From assembly GCA_010015655.1 (NCBI GenBank), contig ML976659.1, positions 1,210,659 to 1,274,658 on the forward strand: DNA of 64,000 bases. Direction: 5' to 3'. The notes under the pieces were generated by a model. The model ran no database searches, was not told the origin of the DNA, and saw only the letters and a list, made by a program, of their open reading frames with translations. The DNA comes from Bimuria novae-zelandiae CBS 107.79 (taxonomy: Eukaryota > Ascomycota > Dothideomycetes > Pleosporales > Didymosphaeriaceae). Position 1 is the first letter of the stretch; each line of letters opens with the position of its first letter. The position numbers and the translations under genes are program-made. Positions 55,088 to 64,000 of the stretch are shown here, piece after piece.

Positions 55088-57925
55088 TCACTCCAACCAC
55101 GCCTGGAGAGCGCCTAGGACCAGTGCCGCCAAAGTCACGATCCAGCCAGCAACGCCAAACGCTCCCTGCACGTCGTTCTCCCGGACGGTCCACAGTATCG
55201 CGAAGACTGCGCTGCCAACGCCAAAGAAGCCCATAAGGACCGCCCACACTTTCTGAACCAGAAATCCCTCGACGAGGTTGATGCCCCAGCCCATGCCCAA
55301 TTCTAACCTCTCGCGGCGCTTCGGGGTGCGTAAATACGTGATCAACTCGCCGTCATAGTCCTCAGGATGTTTGAACAAGTGGAGAAGGTAAGCAGAGCCC
55401 ACAGGCGGAATGAGGTCGACCGGTTCGAACGTGTATGGATGCTGCGACGGGGATTTCTCATTCGCGGAGGAAGTAGGAGGCATGGATGGCGTAGCGCGTA
55501 TGTCTGCAAAACGATTGCGATGGACCTCGAACTGGACGAACTCGATTGTGGTAAGCCCTCTCAATCTCGTCCACTTTAGCCATCGCCGGTTTAGATTCTC
55601 GTAATGCTCTCGCAGCACCATTGCGAGATCTTTGTCGTTCCTAATCCTTTGCGTATTGACGTCAAGATGGACTATCTTTGGCGTGAATCTTCCTTCATTG
55701 GCACATGTCAACAACCATGAATCTTCTACCGGATGATGCACCGTCACGCTGAAAGGGTTGTTGCTCTTGACTCGCGTAGGACTATACTTCGACACACCTT
55801 TACCTTTCCCCCAGGATGACGGTCCACTATACGTCGACGAAGGCGTTGCAAGAGTGGATGCTCTGCTCGTGTTGTCGAAAATAGATGACATGGATGTGGA
55901 CGTGCTAAACCGACTGTGTGGGCTGCTTGGTGTATGGGCATGAGGGCGGTTGAGATAACCTTCTAGTAAGCGCGCAGCGCCCGGTCGACGTTCGACGAAG
56001 TCGTCGTACAGTGGCTCACCGCAAGACTACACGTGTTAAAGAACTGTAGCTACGGGTCGTAAGGATAGGCTTACACAAGTCCAACGCACGCGCACATGAT
56101 TTGCGGGTACTGGAGGCTCGCTTCCATAGGCGTCGCGCAGGTGTTGAAGACCTTCGACTATTTTATCCAATACGGCCCCAAACGCGAGACCACAATACAT
56201 CGAGAAACGGTTGCCTGATATTGCAGGCGTGGACCTGAGCTCCAGTCCGGGCGGAAGATTGAACTGACCCACATCATTATCTGTGGTCGGTTCTTCAATC
56301 TTCGGTATTGACAATCTGGATCGCTCCTGACTAGGTTCGAGATCTTCTGCGACCGTACCAAAAGCCATCCCGAGAGCTGCTCTAAGTTCATCCGCATCAG
56401 CTGGATCCACCTCAGACCAGATTGGTGATGCTTCACCGGAGCGTCCTCCAGGTTTCCGGCGGACTATTGGTGACGATGAGTTGCGCTGATGGAGTTTAGA
56501 CGACCGTTTTCTGGCTACGACTGGCGATGTACTTGCTGATTTGGGGCGAGGTATGTCCGTTTGAAGTCTAAGACGAGCCTTTGTGTGAGCTCTCACGCCA
56601 GGATCTGGGTCTGAGTGTTGACGCTGCATCTTGCGACTTGACGAGCTTTGCCTATTCGCATGCGCACGCAGTGTTTGCGTATTGCACATTTCGTCCGATC
56701 CTTCCTCGGAAGACTCGGCTGAAGAGGGATTGTTCGAATGAATCTTGACCTTCGGTCCAACAGCAACCGTTGTTGAATCTCGGGGCCGATCCAATGTCAA
56801 CCTTTCGGAAATGGATCCTTGTGGCGAGCGGCCGATGGAAGACTTACGAGCACCAGCGCGATTGAGATCTCCCCGAATCATTTTACCTTTCGCTCGCATG
56901 CGGCTTGCCTTTTCGACTCGTCTTACGGGCCCGACCACCGATAGGCCTCGGGTTGGAGTCTTGACTATGCTCAACACAGAGCTTGTCCTGGTTGGCAGAA
57001 CGGAACCATGAGCGGACGTGGGTTCGATCTCCGTGTGGTCTACAACTGAACGAACGTCCGGTAACAGTGTCTCCGCATCGCTGAAGCTGTCCTCTTGCAT
57101 AGAGAACCTTGTGCCGGCTTCATTGGAAGTTTGGTGGAGCCAATGCGGAATCGAAGAAAGTGCAGCGGGTGGAACAGGCCTCTCAACCCCAGGCTCTCCT
57201 GATGAGCCAATTTCGAAGATCTGGTGAGGTGCATTGTTCGGTGTGGAATTCGTCGCATACGCTGTTTCCAGCTCCACTGGTGATGTCACGGTGTCAAGCT
57301 CAGAGAGTGTTGGTAATTGACCCACGGGATCACGGCCAAGGTGAACCTCGGCGACCTCATTCGTCTCGGCGTTTGCGCCCTTTAGTAGCCTTACAACAAA
57401 CCCTTTCCCGCTCTTCTTTATCCTTGCCTTGATGTCGGCCAGTTTGCGCGACTGGGTCGAAGCGGTGGAGTCGCTTCGCGAGAAGGTGACCTTCCAGTCC
57501 GGCACGACTTTTTCCAGAAACTCCGAAGGTATAGCATCCAAGTCCGACCAACCTTGCCTGTCTTCTTGTGGTGTTGATGGAGGACTTGACTTTCGTGTGT
57601 GGTACAGTTGTGATACGTCGTAACCCAGGCTCGGAGCTTCTTGCAGGCTTGCGATCAGCTTCTTCGACGGAGAAGGCTTCAAACGGTTTCCACCATTATC
57701 CTCTTGATGCTGAGGGTCGACATTGACCACCAATTGGAATTGGCCCGGCTTGTCCTTCTCCTCCTGCAGTGTCAGGGTAAAAGGAACCGACTGCGTCTTC
57801 TCGTACTGTGGAAGAGGTGTGCCACGGCCGTCTTCGTGCGGTTGTAGGTTTGCGACGTCTTTGCGCATGGAGCGGGTGGCAGCATGCGATCGCGGGACCG
57901 GTGAGGCTATCGAGGAGGCCTGCAT
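55088..57925 (-). CDS. Large Ser/Arg-rich protein with Cys motif and C-terminal membrane helices
   Basis: Two exons, 57925-56075 and 56026-55088, joined by a 48-bp phase-0 intron (56027-56074; GTAAGC...TAG). The product is 929 residues. Splicing creates VRVRWTCSCGEPLYDDF, an intact C-x-C-G motif not present in either ORF alone, which supports the model. Residues 1-560 are disordered, rich in Ser, Pro and Arg with many RKSS/RxxS-like phosphosite contexts. After the Cys motif is an ARLLEGYLNRP stretch, another Ser-rich linker, a folded region (PKIVHLDVNTQRI) and two hydrophobic helices near the end (VWAVLMGFFGVGSAVFAILW; GVAGWIVTLAALVLGALQAW). I know similar fungal proteins only as uncharacterised. 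Confidence 0.8.
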
Positions 57926-59472
57926 GCATCAATTAGTACATTGGAACTCTATCAGGTGATGGCTGCAGCCTGGTGCAGTGGGAGAAGGGGCAGCCTACCA
58001 TGCTGTCTGCTGGTACTTTCGCAGGATGCAAAGATGCCTGAGCGGCGCAGGTTCAGACGAGTCGAGGGCAGCCATATTGGCTTTTGATGAGTAGGCTGCA
58101 GTCAGCTGCGGATACTGATGCGAAAGGCCGGGTTCTCAAGGCAACTCCTGTGCACTGCCACAGCATTCCGCAGGGCGGGGTCGTGGTGGCTGCGTTTTTG
58201 TGAGTCGTGGTTGGTTCGCTCTCCAGACGAACGAACGCCGTCCGAACTATGGAAGGACGCCTCCTTCTGCTCTCTCCTCGCATGTTACCGAGCCAATGTC
58301 CAACAGGCGGCCTCGTTTTCTTTCCTTGGCGTTGGTAGCGGAGGTGTTACAGCGAGGCTGCAGCGACGCATCAGCATCTATAGATCGGAGAGTCGTAGTA
58401 TCGCATCGCTTCTCATCGGACATGGGACGACGCCCTGGTGTTGATATTTATATGGGACCAATGATTGAGGCGGACGTTGCGAGCTTCTTTGTGAATGTCT
58501 GAGCGAATTGCTGGGGCACTGGTGTCCAAGGCTGTCGTGGCAGTGCTCATCCGCATCCAGAAAATCTTTGCAAACATCTGTCCCCCATTCAAAACGCTTC
58601 CCAGGCACGTGCGAAACAACCATTGGAAGAGTTGTGATGCAGGTCGACTGGGAGGGTTGGAGGTTGGAGTTGGTTTAAGGTTGTGGCACGCCGTTGCAGT
58701 CAAGGTAACGTTACGGCTCCTTCCTCGCTCGCTTCCTCCCATCTTGCCCAAGACCAGAACATCATTTCCAAGCAACTACTCCAAGAGGAGTACACACCGA
58801 ATGGAGTCGGATGCTCTTTGAGACAATGAGCTCAGAATATCCTGTTCATTGTTCCTCTACGATACTGTCTTTGAGAAGCCTAGAAGAGGTTGCGTGTACA
58901 AACCGTCCGCCCTTCCCTTCGCCAACTCTCCCTCGCCCACACACCACCCGAGGTCCAATTCCTCTTCTACACTAGCCGTCCTCTCTCGTCATGGACTCGC
59001 CCACTAACTCGTGCCTAACACTCGCGATGCAAAAATTCCACCTATCCACTCCCCGTGCTGGCCTCGGCTCGGCGCAATTGACCCATTGCCCAAGCCGGCA
59101 AATCTCGTCTGTACCTACACTAGTGTTCTTCAGCACCTCTTCTGCGCCTAGTCCCCGCATCTCGATCCATTATTTTCCCGACGCCCACACGCTGCCCCGC
59201 GTGACTGCGTGTCCAAGAGGCGAATCCGGGGAATTTCGTTGCGCGCGCACCAAATTTCCTGGATGGACGCTGCGCGCGTGGTGAGGCGAGGATTATATAT
59301 TAATTGATCGCCCATGTCACCATGTACCTCATCCAGCGATCCTTCTGCGCGGGTCTGTCAAGATTTAGTCTCTTTGTTGGATATCTCCGGGTAATACAGC
59401 AAGAGTATAGTCTGGTGTGAAACCGGAATTCCCTACATCCATCGAGGTCAATCCCTCATCCTATCAGGCACA
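57926..59472. other. Divergent intergenic region
   Basis: About 1.5 kb between the 929-residue protein gene (minus) and the GH93 gene (plus), so it holds both promoters. A TATA-like TTATATATTAATTG lies at about 59292 before the GH93 gene. No other gene supported. Confidence 0.45.
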
Positions 59473-60606
59473 ATGAAGCTCACGAGCATCTTCTCGGCCT
59501 TCGGCCTGATCTCCATGGTCACGGCCAAACCAACAAAGACGCCCTCAACCTTCTCCCAACGCGTCGTCTTCGACCCTCCAGCCAACGCCAACTGGACCGA
59601 CCCGCGCGTGCTCTACGCCCGTACTGCTCAACTCCCCAATGGCGACCTCCTCGCGACATGGGAGAACTACAGCCCTGAGCCGCCCAAGGTCTACTTCCCC
59701 ATCTACAAGTCGACCGACCAAGGCTACACCTGGAAAGAGCTCTCGCGCGTGCAAGACACGCAGAACGGCTGGGGCCTGCGCTACCAGCCCTTCCTCTACG
59801 TCCTCCCCGAGCGCTTCGCCGGCTACCCCGCGGGTACTGTCCTCCTCTCCGGCTCCTCCATCCCCACGGATCTCTCCAAGACGCAAATCGAGCTCTACGC
59901 CTCCACCAACAGTGGCAAGACCTGGAAATTCGTCTCGCACATCGCAGCCGGCGGCGTCGCGGTGCCCAACAACGGCGAAACCCCTGTCTGGGAGCCCTTC
60001 CTCATGAAGCACAAGAACACGCTCATCTGCTACTACTCCGACCAGCGCGACAACGCGACCTACGGCCAGAAAATGGTGCACCAGACGACCACGGACCTCA
60101 AGACCTGGGGCCCCGTCATTGATGATGTGACGTACCCGACGTACACTGACCGCCCTGGTATGCCCATCGTCGCCAAGCTGCCCAACGGCAAATTCATCAT
60201 GACCTACGAGTACGGCGGCGGCCCCGGCTTCTCCACTTACCAGTTCCCACTGTACTACAAGATCGTGTCCGACCCCGAGAAGTTCGGCGCTGCGACGGGC
60301 GTGCCGGTCATATCCACAGATGGCACGCAGCCGAAGGGGTCGCCATATGTCGTGTGGAGCCCGGTCGGCGGCAAGAACGGCACTATCATCGCGAGCGCGC
60401 ATTCCAATACCGAGATCTTCATCAATAAGAAGCTGGGTGACCCGAGCGCGTGGGTGAAAGTGGCTAGCCCCGAGACGACCCATTATACGAGGCATCTGAG
60501 GGTGCTGCAGGATCCGACCAAGTTGTTGATTGCGGGCGGTGGGCAGTTGCCGCCGAGTAGCACTAATAAGGTGCAGGTTAGTGTGATGGATATCTCGAAG
60601 TTGTAG
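59473..60606 (+). CDS. GH93 exo-arabinanase (sialidase-fold) precursor
   Basis: Intronless, 377 residues, ATG with CACAATGAAG context. Signal peptide MKLTSIFSAFGLISMVTA. The mature protein is a six-bladed-propeller type with Asp-box-like turns (STDQGYTWKE near residue 78, STNSGKTWKF near 145) and GH93 features: PRVLYARTAQLPNGDLLATWENYSP, NGETPVWEPFLM, YYSDQRDNATYGQKM and GMPIVAKLPNGKFIMTYEYGGGPGF. Family members release arabinobiose from the ends of alpha-1,5-L-arabinan. Secreted; likely acts on pectin side chains. Putative N-glycosylation sites NWT, NAT and NGT are visible. Confidence 0.92.
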   Translation: MKLTSIFSAFGLISMVTAKPTKTPSTFSQRVVFDPPANANWTDPRVLYARTAQLPNGDLLATWENYSPEPPKVYFPIYKSTDQGYTWKELSRVQDTQNGWGLRYQPFLYVLPERFAGYPAGTVLLSGSSIPTDLSKTQIELYASTNSGKTWKFVSHIAAGGVAVPNNGETPVWEPFLMKHKNTLICYYSDQRDNATYGQKMVHQTTTDLKTWGPVIDDVTYPTYTDRPGMPIVAKLPNGKFIMTYEYGGGPGFSTYQFPLYYKIVSDPEKFGAATGVPVISTDGTQPKGSPYVVWSPVGGKNGTIIASAHSNTEIFINKKLGDPSAWVKVASPETTHYTRHLRVLQDPTKLLIAGGGQLPPSSTNKVQVSVMDISKL

Positions 60607-61257
60607 ATATCGGTAGCGGAATGAAATGGAAACGAGATATACATTTTACTTCTTTCGTTCAAAGACACGATTCGTGATGGACCGGACGACATGTCCATGG
60701 ATTGCTCTATCGGGTTCATTCGACATACGAGCTGGATACCATCTGTCTGCTCACACGTTAGCTCGACATCGCCAAACCAAGTACTCGCTGTCTCTCCGAG
60801 CTGCCTGATCGTACTTTTCTCGTGGCCACGCCATATTTCAGCATCGTCGGTGTACAGGAGCGCTCCTAGCCGCCTCGACTCATTGCGCAGGAAGTGTAGA
60901 TATCGCGGAGACATTCAGTGCCAGGAGCTCGTGGATGGGGGGATGGTCTTGTTCGCCGCGTTGGTAGCTGGCAGTCACGTCGCCGTAGGTTTTGTATTCG
61001 TATCGAGGCTAGAGAAGTGGAGGGTAGGAAAGCGGGCGCGCGTCGTACTACGGGTCGCCGATGAGTGTTTCTGGATCGTTGTGTGCGGGCTGAGGTGAGA
61101 GAGGCAGAGGGGAGGAGAGCAGCGGGCGCTTGAGAGGAGGTGTCGGAGGAGTGTGAAAGAGGAGGCTGCAAAGTCAGAGGGGTCGCGTAAGATTGCTTGT
61201 TTGAAAAGCGTGCGGTCCTGCGTTTGTAAGTAGTTGTAAGGACCTCATGGAGGTGCA
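60607..61257. other. Intergenic downstream of GH93
   Basis: GH93 3' region and DNA with short ORFs; nothing recognised. Confidence 0.4.
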
Positions 61258-61800
61258 TTGTCCGCCGTCAGCTTCTGGAGAACGATAGACTATGAAGTCG
61301 TATCAGCCGCAGCCTTCAATTTCATTCAAGACTTATTCATCACTGAGCCGCCAATCAAGACGCTGGTGCTAAGGACAAGGTGCCCTATCAGTTCGCTTTG
61401 TCTAGAGCCGATAAGAGATCTAGATGAAGTGACGGACAAAGACGGCATTCGAATTGGAGGCATCCTGCGTCGAATGGAGGTTGTCGCACGGCAAGCCACA
61501 GCGCAATGACGTTTTTGGGCAGAAGAACTGCGGAATAGTGCGCTGGAGAACACACCAGACATTGACTATTGGTCTGTACGCGCAAGACCATCGATAGTAC
61601 TGGCCTTAGGCATGGATGTGAACAAAATTGCATTTGATGGACCGCTACATACCTCATTGCACGTGGCAGGACTGGAGAAAGAGACGGCACAAGAACGCAT
61701 GGCCGCCTGGATGGAGGCGAAGCAAAGTGAGGGCACGGATCGCGAATGTGAGCGCGTGAGAGAGAGAATAACGCCGTCTCAGAAGCCAAGCATCTGGTAG
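61258..61800 (+). pseudogene. Possible decayed gene fragment
   Basis: One frame is open for about 180 codons except for a TGA at 61507. It reads FWRTIDYEVVSAAAFNFIQ, then RRMEVVARQATAQ, a stop, then FWAEELRNSALENTPD and LEKETAQERMAAWMEAK. The composition is protein-like, but there is no proper start and no known family. Confidence 0.2.
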
Positions 61801-63072
61801 TCCAGCTGAGGAGCAGCTGTTGGGTGGAGCGACACTTAGGTTGAAGAACTTGGAAGAAGTCGAGCGGCATTTGTGAATGACAGAAGGCGACGAGGAAGTA
61901 ATGCGCACGACTACTACTGGGCGGCGATGCTGAGTCTGTAAGGGCACGTACTGGAGCCTATACGGGCATACTGTAAAGTGTGTGTCGCTTGAAGTGCGAT
62001 GCTGGATAGATCGTGGCCGATACTTTTCAAGACGAGGTGGATGAATGCCTTTGGACGACGAGGCAACGCGCGACAGAACGCCTGATTCAAAGGCATCGAG
62101 AAACAAGCTATGCCCGTGAGAAGTCTCGAATCTTTGGCGCGTCAGCGGCGTTTTGCCCGCGATGCGAGCTGTCATGCCATGTGCAGTTAAATAGCGTATG
62201 AAGCAGGGGCGTTATGGCGACATTGAACTTGTTTGGGCTGGTGGAGGAGTCCGTCGTAGAATGGGTGTAGCAAAGCTACACAGCAATAACGTATCGGCAT
62301 ATTATCAAAGCGAGACAGTGATTCAGCCACACCCAGGCATTTCAGAAGACAGGTAGATATATGGATTTGAAGAGCTAAAATTGCACATTCTGTTCCAGGT
62401 GATTAGGTGCAAAACCCCCATCAAAGGCTCTGGTAACGTGGGAATGAATGAAAACTGGCCTCCACTTCCTTAGATTCGATGTTGGGAGTATGGGACCATA
62501 TTACGATGCCAAACAACGCACTTTGATGGTAGCACACGAGTGTGTTGCGGTCGCTATGTGTGTTAGGATGTTGTAGATGTTATCCTTAAGGTACTCTTGG
62601 GTCCCGATTCTACACCAAATGTAAGTATACCTACGCGCCGTGCTTATATGGCTAGAATTACATACCCTTATTCTAATCTTGGCGAAGCAGCTTATCGGGC
62701 CTGCTTTATTGTTTTGGAAAAATTGTTAGGGTGTGCTGACGCGGGGGCCGGAGTCGCGTACACGGTTTTGCTGATGCGGCTGATTAACCAAGCGCTGACA
62801 TGAATGCCAAAACACTTCAGCTACCAGGCGTGTATGGTGGCTGACGTTACCAAGACGGGATATTATATTCTCACCGCAGGTCGTGGTCGATATTTCTCTT
62901 TAAGGGTTCTGTGCAGATCGCATCGTGGCTTGAGAGCTGATGCTGATGCTCGCTATCCCGCATGGTCAACAGCAACGCTTCATCTGCGCACGAACCCAGA
63001 TATACTTCTTCCTAACTTATTTCACCGATCCTTAGATCTTTATTGCTCTAATCTTTGAATCCGCCCTTCATA
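61801..63072. other. Intergenic, upstream of the membrane-protein gene
   Basis: Short ORFs only. It contains a pyrimidine-rich leader (CCTTAGATCTTTATTGCTCT) shortly before the next start codon. Confidence 0.4.
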
Positions 63073-64000
63073 ATGGCCACCCCAGAATACGCCGGTATCC
63101 TCCCCGCCGTCCCGTTCGTCTGCGGCATCATCCTCTACAACACCTTCACCCTCTCCCTCAAAACCTTCCTTTCCAAAGCGTACCCACATTTCTACGCCGA
63201 CCTAGCTTCAAACCGCCGCAGCCGACTAGACCCCTACATCGCCTTCCTCACCGGCTGGCTCATCACGCTCTTCTCCACCCCCATCTGCACCATCGCAGCG
63301 CTGCACGCCTCCCCCGAAGCCGCACTTTTCGACGCCGCGCCCCATTCCACACGCCTCGAACAATTCTGCGTCGGCTCCCGCGTTGTCCTCTGGGTCGGAG
63401 AAACGCCGCGCCTTGAGTTTTCTAACTTGTACACGGCACATCATGGATTTTCGCTCGCCGCGTTCGCAGCGATTGAATGGATTGAGGCGCCCCGCATGCA
63501 GCTGTTCGTGCTCTACGCTGCGCTCGCCACCGAGCTTGTATCGACGCTCATCGCGGCGTTGAAGATCACGGGGTGGAACGTGGGGAACTCGGGGTTCGTG
63601 GCGTGTGCGACGCGCGTGAACGTTTTGCTGCTCGCGGGTGTGCGCGTACCGAGTGCGCTGTGGTGCATCTGGCTCGTGCTGGATAGTGGAACCACTGGTA
63701 TGAGAGTCCTCGTTAACGTGGGATCGCTGCTGGTGTATGTGGTGTATCTGATCTATATTACTGGTCGGCAGGCGCAGTCGCTTGGTGTCTTGCGGGTGGA
63801 GCGGCGAGCACCGGCGCGGCTTGTTCTCTTTGAGTCATTCAGTGTTTCGCTGTACGCTGTATTTGTCGGGATAGCTTGGATAGCATCGACGCTCTCTTCT
63901 ATGTGGCTCTACGGTGTGGCTTTGGACAAGATGTTGAGTGACGAGGAGATATGCGGGATGGTTGTGCTAGGGATGAAAGTGGGGGTCGCGGGATTACTGG
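63073..64000 (+). CDS. Multipass membrane protein, 3' end outside window
   Basis: Open from the ATG at 63073 through 309 codons to the window edge with no stop. The start MATPEYAGILPAVPFVCG is followed by several hydrophobic segments (LPAVPFVCGIILY, YIAFLTGWLITLFSTPICTIAAL, LFVLYAALATELVSTLIAAL, VLVNVGSLLVYVVYLIYI, VSLYAVFVGIAWIAS). FSNLYTAHHGFSLAAFAAIEW in the middle resembles the conserved block of TLC (TRAM/LAG1/CLN8) domain proteins. That placement is tentative, and a lipid-related or ER role would follow only if it holds. Confidence 0.7.
   Translation, partial: MATPEYAGILPAVPFVCGIILYNTFTLSLKTFLSKAYPHFYADLASNRRSRLDPYIAFLTGWLITLFSTPICTIAALHASPEAALFDAAPHSTRLEQFCVGSRVVLWVGETPRLEFSNLYTAHHGFSLAAFAAIEWIEAPRMQLFVLYAALATELVSTLIAALKITGWNVGNSGFVACATRVNVLLLAGVRVPSALWCIWLVLDSGTTGMRVLVNVGSLLVYVVYLIYITGRQAQSLGVLRVERRAPARLVLFESFSVSLYAVFVGIAWIASTLSSMWLYGVALDKMLSDEEICGMVVLGMKVGVAGLL

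Noticed and set aside
59545..60495. 316-codon minus-strand ORF
   Set aside because: Antisense shadow of the GH93 gene; composition (Gly/Val/Asp/Arg) is typical of a mirror frame and no domain is seen.

Overview
This window looks like nuclear DNA of a filamentous ascomycete, probably a dothideomycete-type Pezizomycotina. Three things suggest this: compact genes with 48-80 bp GT-AG introns; secreted plant-polymer enzymes (an AA9 LPMO and a GH93 arabinanase); and sharp alternation between GC-balanced gene blocks and very AT-rich islands of dead transposons. In the islands, former Gln/Trp codons are TAA/TAG and Cys/His/Asp ligands are changed by C-to-T or G-to-A. That is the signature expected of repeat-induced point mutation (RIP). 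The class-level placement is inference.

Layout. 0.7-3.8 kb: a pogo/Fot1 element with intact 54-bp terminal repeats and a TA duplication. 4.0-6.9 kb: a coiled-coil protein gene convergent with an Sde182-like (DUF1593) gene. 8.05-25.05 kb: a 17-kb RIP island holding a Ty1/copia fragment, a Ty3/gypsy element with mismatched LTRs, and a complete chromodomain Ty3/gypsy element (5-bp duplication ACAGG) inserted in a PiggyBac-like copy. 25.6-29.1 kb: a GPI-type surface protein and an AA9 LPMO. 30.0-32.2 kb: a broken NACHT-ankyrin NLR-like gene. 32.5-38.4 kb: a second RIP island with Tc1-like and pogo remnants and two trinucleotide tracts. 38.7-41.1 kb: an unrecognised gene split by a hAT-like non-autonomous element (8-bp duplication CTCCCAGA). 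42.1-45.9 kb: a phosphodiester-glycosidase-like protein and an NCS1 purine-cytosine permease. 46.9-52.4 kb: a third RIP island with a solo LTR, a Tc1-like remnant, a tRNA-like fragment and a full-length PiggyBac-like copy. 53.1-54.2 kb: a secreted repeat-protein gene or pseudogene. 55.1-63.1 kb: a two-exon 929-residue protein and a GH93 enzyme. From 63.07 kb: a multipass membrane protein that runs off the window.

The most unusual signals are these. (1) The promoter, 5' leader and signal-peptide segment of the AA9 gene recurs in inverted orientation 25 kb away. There it heads a reading frame with repeated Lys-Arg/Ala-Arg-Gly units, like a Kex2-processed precursor. (2) The chromodomain retroelement carries three same-frame C-x4-C-x2-H motifs between the gag zinc knuckle and the protease. 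(3) Both gypsy families carry an antisense ORF of about 150 codons just inside the 3' LTR. None of these could be checked against a database here.

Functionally, the live genes are mostly secreted or surface proteins and nutrient transport (AA9, GH93, GPI protein, permease), sitting beside transposon islands. This resembles the two-speed genome layout described for plant-associated fungi, but no operon-like pathway is evident.
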